Origin: Lycorma delicatula
Taxonomy: Eukaryota > Arthropoda > Insecta > Hemiptera > Fulgoridae
Assembly: GCF_047948215.1 (NCBI RefSeq)
Contig: NC_134457.1
Span: 89,862,898 to 89,926,897 of the forward strand
Length of the DNA stretch: 64,000 nucleotides
Direction of reading: 5' to 3'
Part shown: one piece after another, positions 37,353 to 52,500 of the stretch
How the letters are laid out: every line of letters begins with the position of its first letter
How positions within the stretch are numbered: the first letter of the stretch is position 1
The notes under the pieces: model-generated
What the model saw: the letters and a program-made list of their open reading frames with translations, nothing else
The model's database searches: none
Told to the model about the DNA's origin: nothing
Position numbers and translations under genes: made by a program

Positions 37353-39483
37353 GAGTTGGGACTAGAAAGAGAATCATGTTAAGCTGCATGAAACCATTCA
37401 AATGATTGTATTCATATTATTCAAGTAGGCGAGTTTTAGAATATTTAAAACAAATTGTTACAGGCAAAGATATAAATGGGTTAATTAAATAAAAGAGTTG
37501 GGACTAGAAAGAGAATCTTGTAAAGCTGCATGAAACCATTCAAATGATTGAATTCCTATTATTCAAGTAGGCAAGTTTTAGAATATTTAAAACAAATTCT
37601 TACAGGCTACTGATATAAATGGGTTAGTTAAATGAAAGGGTTCGGACTAGAAAGAGAATATTGCAAAGCTGCATGAAATCATTCAAATGATTGACTTCAT
37701 ATTATTCAAGTAGGCAAGTTTTAGAATATTTAAAACAAATTGTTACAGTCTAATGATATAATTATGTTAGTTAAATGAAAGAGTTCGGACTAGAAAGAGA
37801 ATCTTGTAAAGCTGCATGAAACCATTCAAATGATTGAATTCATATTATTCAAGTAGGCAAGTTTTAGAATATTTAAAACAAATTGTTACAGGCAAAGATA
37901 TAAATGGGTTAATTAAATAAAAGAGTTGGGACTAGAAAGAGTATCTTGTAAAGCTGCATGAAACCATTCAAATGATTGAATTCCTATTATTCAAGTAGGC
38001 AAGTTTTAGAATATTTAAAACAAATTCTTACAGGCTAATGATATAAATAGGTTTATTAAATAAAATTGTGGGGACTAGAAAGAGAATCTTGTAAAGCTGC
38101 ATGAAACCATTCAAATGATTGAATTCATATTATTCAAGTAGGCAAGTTTTAGAATATTTAAAACAAATTCTTACAGGCTACTGATATAAATGGGTTAGTT
38201 AAATGAAAGGGTTCGGACTAGAAAGAGAATATTGCAAAGCTGCATGAAATCATTCAAATGATTGACTTCATATTATTCAAGTAGGCAAGTTTTAGAATAT
38301 TTAAAACAAATTGTTACAGGCTAATGATATAATTAAGTTAGTTAAATGAAAGAGTTGGGACTAGAAAGAGAATCTTGTAAAGCTGCATGAAACCATTCAA
38401 ATGATTGAATTCATATTATTCAAGTAGGCAAGTTTTAGAATATTTAAAACAAATTGTTACAGGCAAAGATATAAATGGGTTAATTAAATAAAATAGTTGG
38501 GACTAGAAAGAGAATCTTGTAAAGCTGCATGAAACCATTCAAATGATTGAATTCCTATTATTCAAGTAGGCAAGTTTTAGAATATTTAAAACAAATTCTT
38601 ACAGGCTAATGATATAAATAGGTTTATTAAATGAAATTGTGGGGACTAGAAAGAGAATCTTGTAAAGCTGCATGAAACCATTCAAATGATTGAATTCATA
38701 TTATTCAAGTAGGCAAGTTTTAGAATATTTAAAACAAATTGTTACAGCCTAACGATATAAATGGGATATTTAAATGACAGAGTTGGGACTAGAAAGAGAA
38801 TCTTGTAAAGCTGCATGAAACCATTCAAATGATTGTATTCATATTATTCAAGTAGGCAAGTTTTAGAATATTTATAACAAACTCTTACAGGTTAATGATA
38901 TAAATAAGTTAATTAAACGAAAGTGTTGGGACTAGAAAGAGAATCTTGTAAAGCTGCATGAAACCATTTTAATGATTGAAATCCTATTATTCAAGTAGGC
39001 ACGTTTTAGAATATTTAAAACAAATTCTTACAGGCTACTGATATAAATGGGTTAGTTAAATGAAAGGGTTTGGACTAGAAAGTGAATATTGCAAAGCTGC
39101 ATGAAATCATTCAAATGATTGACTTCATATTATTCAAGTAGGCAAGTTTTAGAATATTTAAAACAAATTGTTACAGGCTAATGATATAAATAAGTTAGTT
39201 AAATGAAAGAGTTGGGACTAGAAAGAGAATCTTGTAAAGCTGCATGAAACCATTCAAATGATTGAATTCATATTATTCAAGTAGGCAAGTTTTAGAATAT
39301 TTAGAACAGATTGTTACAGGCTAACGATATAAATGGGATAATTAAATGAAAGAGTTGGGACTAGAAAGAGAATCTTGTAAAGCTGCATGAAACCATTCAA
39401 ATTATTGTATTCATATTATTCAAGTAGGCAAGTTTTAGAATATTTAAAACAAATTGTTACAGGCTAATTATATAAATAAGTTA
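37353..39483. repeat. Four-fold dispersed block, copy 1
   Basis: It matches 43779-45909 at offset 6,426 (45 monomers). Diagnostic marks are gaatcatgttaagc, taggcgagtttt, attatgttag with gagttcggac, and aaaattgtgggg. This copy has ttacagtctaatg, gagtatcttg near 37,940, aaatgacag and aaactcttac as private changes. It overlaps the 18-monomer duplication that starts at 38435. Confidence 0.87.
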
Positions 39484-42400
39484 GTTAAATGAAAGAGTTG
39501 GGACTAGAAAGAGAATCTTGTAAAGCTGCATGAAACCATTCAAATGATTGAATTCATATTATTCAAGTAGGCAAGTTTTAGAATATTTAGAACAGATTGT
39601 TACAGGCTAACGATATAAATGGGATAATTAAATGAAAGAGTTGGGACTAGAAAGAGAATCTTTTAAAGCTGCATGAAACCATTCAAATGATTAAATTCCT
39701 ATTATTCAAGTAGGCAAGTTTTAGAATATTTAAAACAAATTCTTACAGGCTAATGATATAAATAGGTTTATTAAATGAAAGTGTTGGGACTAGAAAGAGA
39801 ATAATGCAAAGCTGCATGAAATCATTCAAATGATTGTAATCATATTATTCAAGTAGGCAAGTTTTAGAATATTAAAAACAAATTCTTACAGGCTAATGAT
39901 ATAAATAAGTTAATTAAATGAAAGTGTTGGGACTAGAAAGAGAATCTTGTAAAGCTGCATGAAACCTTTCAAATGATTGAATTCATATTATTCAAGTTGG
40001 CAAGTTTTAGAATATTTAAAACAAATTGTTACAGGCAAAGATATAAATGGGTTAATTAAATAAAAGAGTTGGGACTAGAAAGAGAATCTTGTAAACCTAC
40101 ATGAAACCATTCAAATGATTGAATTCATATTATTCAAGTAGGCAATTTTTAGAATATTTAAAACAAATTGTTACACGCTTAAGATATAAATGGGAAAATT
40201 AAATGAAAGAGTTGGGACTAGAAAGAGAATCTTTTAAAGCTGCATGAAACCATTCAAATGATTAAATTCCTATTATTCAAGTAGGCAAGTTTTAGAATAT
40301 TTAAAACAAATTCTTACAGGCTAATGATATAAATAGGTTTATTAAATGAAATTGTGGGGACTAGAAAGAGAATCTTTTAAAGCTGCATGAAACCATTCAA
40401 ATGATTAAATTCCTATTATTCAAGTAGGCAAGTTTTAGAATATTTAAAACAAATTCTTACAGGCTAATGATATAAATAAGTTAATTAAATGAAAGTGTTG
40501 GGACTAGAAAGAGAATCTTGTAAAGCTGCATGAAACCTTTCAAATGATTGAATTCATATTATTCAAGTTGGCAAGTTTTAGAATATTTAAAACAAATTGT
40601 TACAGGCAAAGATATAAATGGGTTAATTAAATAAAAGAGTTGGGACTAGAAAGAGAATCTTGTAAAGCTGCATGAAACCATTCAAATGATTGAATTCCTA
40701 TTATTCAAGTAGGCAAGTTTTAGAATATTTAAAACAAATTCTTACAGGCTAATGATATAAATAGGTTTATTAAATGAAATTAATGGGACTAGAAAGAGAA
40801 TCTTGTAAAGCTGCATGAAACCATTCAAATGATTGAATTCATATTATTCAAGTAGGCAAGTTTTAGAATATTTAAAACAAATTGTTACAGGCTAACGATA
40901 TAAATGGGATAATTAAATGAAAGAGTTGGGACTAGAAAGAGAATCTTGTAAAGCTACATGAAACCATTCAAATGATTGTATTCATATTATTCAAGTAGGC
41001 AAGTATTAGAATATTTAAAACAAATTGTTACAGGCAAAGATATAAATGGGTTAATTAAATAAAAGAGTTGGGACTAGAAAGAGAATCTTGTAAAGCTGCA
41101 TGAAACCATTCAAATGATTGAATTCCTATTATTCAAGTAGGCAAGTTTTAGAATATTTAAAACAAATTCTTACAGGCTAATGATATAAATAGGTTTATTA
41201 AATGAAATTGTGGGGACTAGAAAGAGAATCTTGTAAAGCTGCATGAAACCATTCAAATGATTGAATTCATATTATTCAAGTAGGCAAGTTTTAGAATATT
41301 TAAAACAAATTGTTACAGCCTAACGATATAAATGGGATATTTAAATGAAAGAGTTGGGACTAGAAAGAGAATCTTGTAAAGCTGCATGAAACCATTCAAA
41401 TGATTGTATTCATATTATTCAAGTAGGCAAGTTTTAGAATATTTATAACAAATTCTTACAGGTTAATGATATAAATAAGTTAATTAAACGAAAGTGTTGG
41501 GACTAGAAAGAGAATCTTGTAAAGCTGCATGAAACCATTTTAATGATTGAAATCCTATTATTCAAGTAGGCACGTTTTAGAATATTTAAAACAAATTCTT
41601 ACAGGCTACTGATATAAATGGGTTAGTTAAATGAAAGGGTTTGGACTAGAAAGAGAATATTGCAAAGCTGCATGAAATCATTCAAATGATTGACTTCATA
41701 TTATTCAAGTAGGCAAGTTTTAGAATATTTAAAACAAATTGTTACAGGCTAATGATATAAATAAGTTAGTTAAATGAAAGAGTTGGGACTAGAAAGAGAA
41801 TCTTGTAAAGCTGCATGAAACCATTCAAATGATTGAATTCATATTATTCAAGTAGGCAAGTTTTAGAATATTTAGAACAGATTGTTACAGGCTACCGATA
41901 TAAATGGGATAATTAAATGAAAGAGTTGGGACTAGAAAGAGAATCTTGTAAAGCTGCATGAAACCATTCAAATGATTGTATTCATATTATTCAAGTAGGC
42001 AAGTTTTAGAATATTTAAAACAAATTGTTACAGGCTAATTATATAAATAAGTTAGTTAAATGAAAGAGTTGGGACTAGAAAGAGAATCTTGTAAAGCTGC
42101 ATGAAACCATTCAAATGATTGAATTCATATTATTCAAGTAGGCAAGTTTTAGAATATTTAGAACAGATTGTTACAGGCTAACGATATAAATGGGATAATT
42201 AAATGAAAGAGTTGGGACTAGAAAGAGAATCTTTTAAAGCTGCATGAAACCATTCAAATGATTAAATTCCTATTATTCAAGTAGGCAAGTTTTAGAATAT
42301 TTAAAACAAATTCTTACAGGCTAATGATATAAATAGGTTTATTAAATGAAAGTGTTGGGACTAGAAAGAGAATAATGCAAAGCTGCATGAAATCATTCAA

Positions 42401-42922
42401 ATGATTGTAATCATATTATTCAAGTAGGCAAGTTTTAGAATATTAAAAACAAATTCTTACAGGCTAATGATATAAATAAGTTAATTAAATGAAAGTGTTG
42501 GGACTAGAAAGAGAATCTTGTAAAGCTGCATGAAACCTTTCAAATGATTGAATTCATATTATTCAAGTTGGCAAGTTTTAGAATATTTAAAACAAATTGT
42601 TACAGGCAAAGATATAAATGGGTTAATTAAATAAAAGAGTTGGGACTAGAAAGAGAATCTTGTAAAGCTACATGAAACCATTCAAATGATTGAATTCATA
42701 TTATTCAAGTAGGCAATTTTTAGAATATTTAAAACAAATTGTAACACGCTTAAGATATAAATGGGAAAATTAAATGAAAGAGTTGGGACTAGAAAGAGAA
42801 TCTTTTAAAGCTGCATGAAACCATTCAAATGATTAAATTCCTATTATTCAAGTAGGCAAGTTTTAGAATATTTAAAACAAATTCTTACAGGCTAATGATA
42901 TAAATAGGTTTATTAAATGAAA
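38435..42922. repeat. 18-monomer tandem duplication, 2,571 bp
   Basis: Bases 38435-41005 are followed by a second, shorter copy at 41006-42922. The mark gttacagcct is at 38741 and 41312. Other shared marks are ttataacaaa, tgaaatcctatt, aggcacgtttt and gggtttggac. Copy 1 has gtaaacctacatg near 40,094 where copy 2 has gtaaagctacatg. The copies diverge at 40352 and 42923. Confidence 0.88.
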
Positions 42923-43752
42923 GTGTTGGGACTAGAAAGAGAATATTGCAAAGCTGCATGAAATCATTCAAATGATTGTAATCATATTATTCAAGTAGGC
43001 AAGTTTTAGAATATTAAAAACAAATTCTTACAGGCTAATGATATAAATAAGTTAATTAAATGAAAGTGTTGGGACTAGAAAGAGAATCTTGTAAAGCTGC
43101 ATGAAACCATTCAAATGATTGAATTCATATTATTCAAGTAGGCAAGTTTTAGAATATTTAAAACAAATTGTTACAGGCAAAGATAAAAATGGGTTAATTA
43201 AATGAAAGGTTTGGGACTAGAAACAGAATATTGTAAAGCTGCATGAAATCATTCAAATGATTGAATTCATATTATTCAAGTAGGCAAGTTATAGAATATT
43301 TAAAACAAATTGTTACACGCTTAACATATAAATGGGAAAATTAAATGAAAGAGTTGGGACTAGAAAGAGAATCTTTTAAAGCTGCATGAAACCATTCAAA
43401 TGATTAAATTCCTATTATTCAAGTAGGCAAGTTTTAGAATATTTAAAACAAATTCTTACAGGCTAATGATGTAAATAGGTTTATTAAATGAAAGTGTTGG
43501 GACTAGAAAGAGAATAATGCAAAGCTGCATGAAATCATTCAAATGATTGTAATCATATTATTCAAGTAGGCAAGTTTTAGAATATTAAAAACCAATTCTT
43601 ACAGGCTAATGATATAATTATGTTAGTTAAATGAAAGAGTTCGGACTAGAAAGAGAATCTTGTAAAGCTGCATGAAACCATTCAAATGATTGAATTCATA
43701 TTATTCAAGTAGGCAAGTTTTAGAATATTTAAAACAAATTGTTACAGGCAAA
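42923..43752. repeat. Monomers between copied blocks
   Basis: About six monomers run in the order gtaatcat, aaaaatggg with gaaacag, acacgcttaac, gattaaattcc with gaataatgc, then gtaatcat joined to attatgttag. Private changes are taatgatgtaaat near 43,470 and aaaaccaattc near 43,589. The last junction fuses a gtaatcat unit to the second half of the attatgttag subtype, a chimeric monomer. Confidence 0.75.
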
Positions 43753-45949
43753 GATATAAATGGGATATTTAAATGAAAGAGTTGGGACTAGAAAGAGAAT
43801 CATGTTAAGCTGCATGAAACCATTCAAATGATTGTATTCATATTATTCAAGTAGGCGAGTTTTAGAATATTTAAAACAAATTGTTACAGGCAAAGATATA
43901 AATGGGTTAATTAAATAAAAGAGTTGGGACTAGAAAGAGAATCTTGTAAAGCTGCATGAAACCATTCAAATGATTGAATTCCTATTATTCAAGTAGGCAA
44001 GTTTTAGAATATTTAAAACAAATTCTTACAGGCTACTGATATAAATGGGTTAGTTAAATGAAAGGGTTCGGACTAGAAAGAGAATATTGCAAAGCTGCAT
44101 GAAATCATTCAAATGATTGACTTCATATTATTCAAGTAGGCAAGTTTTAGAATATTTAAAACAAATTGTTACAGGCTAATGATATAATTATGTTAGTTAA
44201 ATGAAAGAGTTCGGACTAGAAAGAGAATCTTGTAAAGCTGCATGAAACCATTCAAATGATTGAATTCATATTATTCAAGTAGGCAAGTTTTAGAATATTT
44301 AAAACAAATTGTTACAGGCAAAGATATAAATGGGTTAATTAAATAAAAGAGTTGGGACTAGAAAGAGAATCTTGTAAAGCTGCATGAAACCATTCAAATG
44401 ATTGAATTCCTATTATTTAAGTAGGCAAGTTTTAGAATATTTAAAACAAATTCTTACAGGCTAATGATATAAATAGGTTTATTAAATAAAATTGTGGGGA
44501 CTAGAAAGAGAATCTTGTAAAGCTGCATGAAACCATTCAAATGATTGAATTCATATTATTCAAGTAGGCAAGTTTTAGAATATTTAAAACAAATTCTTAC
44601 AGGCTACTGATATAAATGGGTTAGTTAAATGAAAGGGTTCGGACTAGAAAGAGAATATTGCAAAGCTGCATGAAATCATTCAAATGATTGACTTCATATT
44701 ATTCAAGTAGGCAAGTTTTAGAATATTTAAAACAAATTGTTACAGGCTAATGATATAATTAAGTTAGTTAAATGAAAGAGTTGGGACTAGAAAGAGAATC
44801 TTGTAAAGCTGCATGAAACCATTCAAATGATTGAATTCATATTATTCAAGTAGGCAAGTTTTAGAATATTTAAAACAAATTGTTACAGGCAAAGATATAA
44901 ATGGGTTAATTAAATAAAATAGTTGGGACTAGAAAGAGAATCTTGTAAAGCTGCATGAAACCATTCAAATGATTGAATTCCTATTATTCAAGTAGGCAAG
45001 TTTTAGAATATTTAAAACAAATTCTTACAGGCTAATGATATAAATAGGTTTATTAAATGAAATTGTGGGGACTAGAAAGAGAATCTTGTAAAGCTGCATG
45101 AAACCATTCAAATGATTGAATTCATATTATTCAAGTAGGCAAGTTTTAGAATATTTAAAACAAATTGTTACAGGCTAACGATATAAATGGGATATTTAAA
45201 TGAAAGAGTTGGGACTAGAAAGAGAATCTTGTAAAGCTGCATGAAACCATTCAAATGATTGTATTCATATTATTCAAGTAGGCAAGTTTTAGAATATTTA
45301 TAACAAATTCTTACAGGTTAATGATATAAATAAGTTAATTAAACGAAAGTGTTGGGACTAGAAAGAGAATCTTGTAAAGCTGCATGAAACCATTTTAATG
45401 ATTGAAATCCTATTATTCAAGTAGGCAAGTTTTAGAATATTTAAAACAAATTCTTACAGGCTACTGATATAAATGGGTTAGTTAAATGAAAGGGTTTGGA
45501 CTAGAAAGAGAATATTGCAAAGCTGCATGAAATCATTCAAATGATTGACTTCATATTATTCAAGTAGGCAAGTTTTAGAATATTTAAAACAAATTGTTAC
45601 AGGCTAATGATATAAATAAGTTAGTTAAATGAAAGAGTTGGGACTAGAAAGAGAATCTTGTAAAGCTGCATGAAACCATTCAAATGATTGAATTCATATT
45701 ATTCAAGTAGGCAAGTTTTAGAATATTTAGAACAGATTGTTACAGGCTAACGATATAAATGGGATAATTAAATGAAAGAGTTGGGACTAGAAAGAGAATC
45801 TTGTAAAGCTGCATGAAACCATTCAAATGATTGTATTCATATTATTCAAGTAGGCAAGTTTTAGAATATTTAAAACAAATTGTTACAGGCTAATTATATA
45901 AATAAGTTAATTAAATGAAAGCATTGGGACTAGAAAGAGAATCTTGTAA
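43753..45949. repeat. Four-fold dispersed block, copy 2
   Basis: It matches 53176-55372 at offset 9,423 (66 monomers) and copy 1 at offset 6,426. The mark gaatcatgtt is at 37371, 43797, 53220 and 63217 in the four copies. A private change is ctattatttaagtagg near 44,410. Its end overlaps the 20-monomer duplication. Confidence 0.88.
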
Positions 45950-48900
45950 AGCTACATGAAACCATTCAAATGATTGAATTCATATTATTCAAGTAGGCAA
46001 TTTTTAGAATATTTAAAACAAATTGTTACACGCTTAAGATATAAATGGGAAAATTAAATGAAAGAGTTGGGACTAGAAAGAGAATCTTTTAAAGCTGCAT
46101 GAAACCATTCAAATGATTAAATTCCTATTATTCAAGTAGGCAAGTTTTAGAATATTTAAAACAAATTCTTACAGGCTAATGATATAAATAGGTTTATTAA
46201 ATGAAAGTGTTGGGACTAGAAAGAGAATATTGCAAAGCTGCATGAAATCATTCAAATGATTGTAATCATAGTATTCAAGTAGGCAAGTTTTAGAATATTA
46301 AAAACAAATTCTTACAGGCTAATGATATAAATAAGTTAATTAAATGAAAGTGTTGGAACTAGAAAGAGAATCTTGTAAAGCTGCATGTAACCTTTCAAAT
46401 GATTGAATTCATATTACTCAAGTTGGCAAGTTTTAGAATATTTAAAACAAATTGTTACAGGCAAAGATATAAATGGGTTAATTAAATGAAAGGTTTGGGA
46501 CTAGAAACAGAATATTGTAAAGCTGCATGAAATCATTCAAATGATTGAATTCGTATTATTCAAGTAGGCAAGTTATAGAATATTTAAAACAAATTGTTAC
46601 ACGCTTAACATATAAATGGGAAAATTAAATGAAAGAGTTGGGACTAGAAAGAGAATCTTTTAAAGCTGCATGAAACCATTCAAATGATTAAATTCCTATT
46701 ATTCAAGTAGGCAAGTTTTAGAATATTAAAAACAAATTCTTACAGGCTAATGATATAAATAAGTTAATTAAATGAAAGTGTTGGGACTAGAAAGAGAATC
46801 TTGTAAAGCTGCATGAAACCATTCAAATGATTGAATTCATATTATTCAAGTAGGCAAGTTTTAGAATATTTAAAACAAATTGTTACAGGCAAAGATAAAA
46901 ATGGGTTAATTAAATGAAAGGTTTGGGACTAGAAACAGAATATTGTAAAGCTGCATGAAATCATTCAAATGATTGAATTCATATTATTCAAGTAGGCAAG
47001 TTATAGAATATTTAAAACAAATTGTTACACGCTTAACATATAAATGGGAAAATTAAATGAAAGAGTTGGGACTAGAAAGAGAATCTTTTAAAGCTGCATG
47101 AAACCATTCAAATGATTAAATTCCTATTATTCAAGTAGGCAAGTTTTAGAATATTTAAAACAAATTCTTACAGGCTAATGATATAAATAGGTTTATTAAA
47201 TGAAAGTGTTGGGACTAGAAAGAGAATAATGCAAAGCTGCATGAAATCATTCAAATGATTGTAATCATATTATTCAAGTAGGCAAGTTTTAGAATATTAA
47301 AAACAAATTCTTACAGACTAATGATATAAATAAGTTAATTAAATGAAAGTGTTGGGACTAGAAAGAGAATCTTGTAAAGCTGCATGAAACCTTTCAAATG
47401 ATTGAATTCATATTATTCAAGTTGGCAAGTTTTAGAATATTTAAAACAAATTGTTACAGGCAAAGATATAAATGGGTTAATTAAATAAAAGAGTTGGGAC
47501 TAGAAAGAGAATCTTGTAAAGCTGCATGAAACCATTCAAATGATTGAATTCCTATTATTCAAGTAGGCAAGTTTTAGAATATTTAAAACAAATTCTTACA
47601 GGCTAATGATATAAATAGGTTTATTAAATGAAATTAATGGGACTAGAAAGAGAATCTTGTAAAGCTGCATGAAACCATTCAAATGATTGAATTCATATTA
47701 TTCAAGTAGGCAAGTTTTAGAATATTTAAAACAAATTGTTACAGGCTAACGATATAAATGGGATAATTAAATGAAAGAGTTGGGACTAGAAAGAGAATCT
47801 TGTAAAGCTACATGAAACCATTCAAATGATTGTATTCATATTATTCAAGTAGGCAAGTATTAGAATATGTAAACAAATTGTTACAGGCTAACGATATAAA
47901 TGGGATATTTAAATGAAAGAGTTGGGACTAGAAAGAGAATCATGTAAAGCTGCATGAAACCATTCAAATGATTGAATTCCTATTATTCAAGTAGGCAAGT
48001 TTTAGAATATTTAAAACAAATTCTTACAGGCTAATGATATAAATAGGTTTATTAAATGAAATTGTGGGGACTAGAAAGAGAATCTTGTAAAGCTGCATGA
48101 AACCATTCAAATGATTGAATTCATATTATTCAAGTAGGCAAGTTTTAGAATATTTAAAACAAATTGTTACAGGCTAACGATATAAATGGGATATTTAAAT
48201 GAAAGAGTTGGGACTAGAAAGAGAATCTTGTAAAGCTGCATGAAACCATTTTAATGATTGAAATCCTATTATTCAAGTAGGCAAGTTTTAGAATATTTAA
48301 AACAAATTCTTACAGGCTACTGATATAAATGGGTTAGTTAAATGAAAGGGTTTGGACTAGAAAGAGAATATTGCAAAGCTGCATGAAATCATTCAAATGA
48401 TTGACTTCATATTATTCAAGTAGGCAAGTTTTAGAATATTTAAAACAAATTGTTACAGGCTAATGATATAAATAAGTTAGTTAAATGAAAGAGTTGGGAC
48501 TAGAAAGAGAATCTTGTAAAGCTGCATGAAACCATTCAAATGATTGAATTCATATTATTCAAGTAGGCAAGTTTTAGAATATTTAGAACAGATTGTTACA
48601 GGCTAACGATATAAATGGGATAATTAAATGAAAGAGTTGGGACTAGAAAGAGAATCTTGTAAAGCTGCATGAAACCATTCAAATGATTGTATTCATATTA
48701 TTCAAGTAGGCAAGTTTTAGAATATTTAAAACAAATTGTTACAGGCTAATTATATAAATAAGTTAATTAAATGAAAGCATTGGGACTAGAAAGAGAATCT
48801 TGTAAAGCTACATGAAACCATTCAAATGATTGAATTCATATTATTCAAGTAGGCAATTTTTAGAATATTTAAAACAAATTGTTACACGCTTAAGATATAA

Positions 48901-49583
48901 ATGGGAAAATTAAATGAAAGAGTTGGGACTAGAAAGAGAATCTTTTAAAGCTGCATGAAACCATTCAAATGATTAAATTCCTATTATTCAAGTAGGCAAG
49001 TTTTAGAATATTTAAAACAAATTCTTACAGGCTAATGATATAAATAGGTTTATTAAATGAAAGTGTTGGGACTAGAAAGAGAATATTGCAAAGCTGCATG
49101 AAATCATTCAAATGATTGTAATCATAGTATTCAAGTAGGCAAGTTTTAGAATATTAAAAACAAATTCTTACAGGCTAATGATATAAATAAGTTAATTAAA
49201 TGAAAGTGTTGGAACTAGAAAGAGAATCTTGTAAAGCTGCATGTAACCTTTCAAATGATTGAATTCATATTACTCAAGTTGGCAAGTTTTAGAATATTTA
49301 AAACAAATTGTTACAGGCAAAGATATAAATGGGTTAATTAAATGAAAGGTTTGGGACTAGAAACAGAATATTGTAAAGCTGCATGAAATCATTCAAATGA
49401 TTGAATTCGTATTATTCAAGTAGGCAAGTTATAGAATATTGAAAACAAATTGTTACACGCTTAACATATAAATGGGAAAATTAAATGAAAGAGTTGGGAC
49501 TAGAAAGAGAATCTTTTAAAGCTGCATGAAACCATTCAAATGATTAAATTCCTATTATTCAAGTAGGCAAGTTTTAGAATATT
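45351..49583. repeat. 20-monomer tandem duplication, 2,856 bp
   Basis: Bases 45351-46727 match 48207-49583, so the repeat unit is 45351-48206. The rare mark catagtattcaag is at about 46,268 and 49,124. Others are gttggaactag, gcatgtaacc, attactcaagttgg and gaattcgtatt. After 46727 copy 1 jumps to a gaatattaaaaac monomer, skipping units retained by copy 2. Confidence 0.87.
46840..47946. repeat. Block shared with 50,270-51,170 and 52,120-53,229
   Basis: The order aaaaatggg, acacgcttaac, gattaaattcc, then cttacagactaatg, gttggcaag, ggcaaagat, gaaattaatggg and gctacatg recurs at offsets 3,427 (24 monomers) and 5,283 (37 monomers). The rare mark ttacagacta is at 47311, 50738 and about 52,594. The short form tatgtaaacaaattg near 47,867 recurs near 53,150 and 63,147. 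Confidence 0.84.
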
Positions 49584-52500
49584 TAAAACAAATTCTTACA
49601 GGCTAATGATATAAATAGGTTTATTAAATGAAAGTGTTGGGACTAGAAAGAGAATAATGCAAAGCTGCATGAAATCATTCAAATGATTGTAATCATATTA
49701 TTCAAGTAGGCAAGTTTTAGAATATTAAAAACAAATTCTTACAGGCTAATGATATAAATAAGTTAATTAAATGAAAGTGTTGGGACTAGAAAGAGAATCT
49801 TGTACAGCTGCATGAAACCTTTCAAATGATTGAATTCATATTATTCAAGTTGGCAAGTTTTAGAATATTTAAAACAAATTGTTACAGGCAAAGATATAAA
49901 TGGGTTAATTAAATAAAAGAGTTGGGACTAGAAAGAGAATCTTGTAAAGCTACATGAAACCATTCAAATGATTGAATTCATATTATTCAAGTAGGCAATT
50001 TTTAGAATATTTAAAACAAATTGTTACACGCTTAAGATATAAATGGGAAAATTAAATGAAAGAGTTGGGACTAGAAAGAGAATCTTTTAAAGCTGCATGA
50101 AACCATTCAAATGATTAAATTCCTATTATTCAAGTAGGCAAGTTTTAGAATATTTAAAACAAATTCTTACAGGCTAATGATATAAATAGGTTTATTAAAT
50201 GAAAGTGTTGGGACTAGAAAGAGAATATTGCAAAGCTGCATGAAATCATTCAAATGATTGTAATCATATTATTCAAGTAGGCAAGTTTTAGAATATTTAA
50301 AACAAATTGTTACAGGCAAAGATAAAAATGGGTTAATTAAATGAAAGGTTTGGGACTAGAAACAGAATATTGTAAAGCTGCATGAAATCATTCAAATGAT
50401 TGAATTCATATTATTCAAGTAGGCAAGTTATAGAATATTTAAAACAAATTGTTACACGCTTAACATATAAATGGGAAAATTAAATGAAAGAGTTGGGACT
50501 AGAAAGAGAATCTTTTAAAGCTGCATGAAACCATTCAAATGATTAAATTCCTATTATTCAAGTAGGCAAGTTTTAGAATATTTAAAACAAATTCTTACAG
50601 GCTAATGATATAAATAGGTTTATTAAATGAAAGTGTTGGGACTAGAAAGAGAATAATGCAAAGCTGCATGAAATCATTCAAATGATTGTAATCATATTAT
50701 TCAAGTAGGCAAGTTTTAGAATATTAAAAACAAATTCTTACAGACTAATGATATAAATAAGTTAATTAAATGAAAGTGTTGGGACTAGAAAGAGAATCTT
50801 GTAAAGCTGCATGAAACCTTTCAAATGATTGAATTCATATTATTCAAGTTGGCAAGTTTTAGAATATTTAAAACAAATTGTTACAGGCAAAGATATAAAT
50901 GGGTTAATTAAATAAAAGAGTTGGGACTAGAAAGAGAATCTTGTAAAGCTGCATGAAACCATTCAAATGATTGAATTCCTATTATTCAAGTAGGCAAGTT
51001 TTAGAATATTTAAAACAAATTCTTACAGGCTAATGATATAAATAGGTTTATTAAATGAAATTAATGGGACTAGAAAGAGAATCTTGTAAAGCTGCATGAA
51101 ACCATTCAAATGATTGAATTCATATTATTCAAGTAGGCAAGTTTTAGAGTATTTAAAACAAATTGTTACAGGCTAATGATATAAATAAGTTAATTAAATG
51201 AAAGGTTTGGGACTAGAAACAGAATATTGTAAAGCTGCATGAAATCATTCAAATGATTGAATTCGTATTATTCAAGTAGGCAAGTTATAGAATATTGAAA
51301 ACAAATTGTTACACGCTTAACATATAAATGGGAAAATTAAATGAAAGAGTTGGGACTAGAAAGAGAATCTTTTAAAGCTGCATGAAACCATTCAAATGAT
51401 TAAATTCCTATTATTCAAGTAGGCAAGTTTTAGAATATTTAAAACAAATTCTTACAGGCTAATGATATAAATAGGTTTATTAAATGAAAGTGTTGGGACT
51501 AGAAAGAGAATAATGCAAAGCTGCATGAAATCATTCAAATGATTGTAATCATATTATTCAAGTAGGCAAGTTTTAGAATATTAAAAACAAATTCTTACAG
51601 GCTAATGATATAAATAAGTTAATTAAATGAAAGTGTTGGGACTAGAAAGAGAATCTTGTACAGCTGCATGAAACCTTTCAAATGATTGAATTCATATTAT
51701 TCAAGTTGGCAAGTTTTAGAATATTTAAAACAAATTGTTACAGGCAAAGATATAAATGGGTTAATTAAATAAAAGAGTTGGGACTAGAAAGAGAATCTTG
51801 TAAAGCTACATGAAACCATTCAAATGATTGAATTCATATTATTCAAGTAGGCAATTTTTAGAATATTTAAAACAAATTGTTACACGCTTAAGATATAAAT
51901 GGGAAAATTAAATGAAAGAGTTGGGACTAGAAAGAGAATCTTTTAAAGCTGCATGAAACCATTCAAATGATTAAATTCCTATTATTCAAGTAGGCAAGTT
52001 TTAGAATATTTAAAACAAATTCTTACAGGCTAATGATATAAATAGGTTTATTAAATGAAAGTGTTGGGACTAGAAAGAGAATATTGCAAAGCTGCATGAA
52101 ATCATTCAAATGATTGTAATCATATTATTCAAGTAGGCAAGTTTTAGAATATTTAAAACAAATTGTTACAGGCAAAGATAAAAATGGGTTAATTAAATGA
52201 AAGGTTTGGGACTAGAAACAGAATATTGTAAAGCTGCATGAAATCATTCAAATGATTGAATTCATATTATTCAAGTAGGCAAGTTATAGAATATTTAAAA
52301 CAAATTGTTACACGCTTAACATATAAATGGGAAAATTAAATGAAAGAGTTGGGACTAGAAAGAGAATCTTTTAAAGCTGCATGAAACCATTCAAATGATT
52401 AAATTCCTATTATTCAAGTAGGCAAGTTTTAGAATATTTAAAACAAATTCTTACAGGCTAATGATATAAATAGGTTTATTAAATGAAAGTGTTGGGACTA

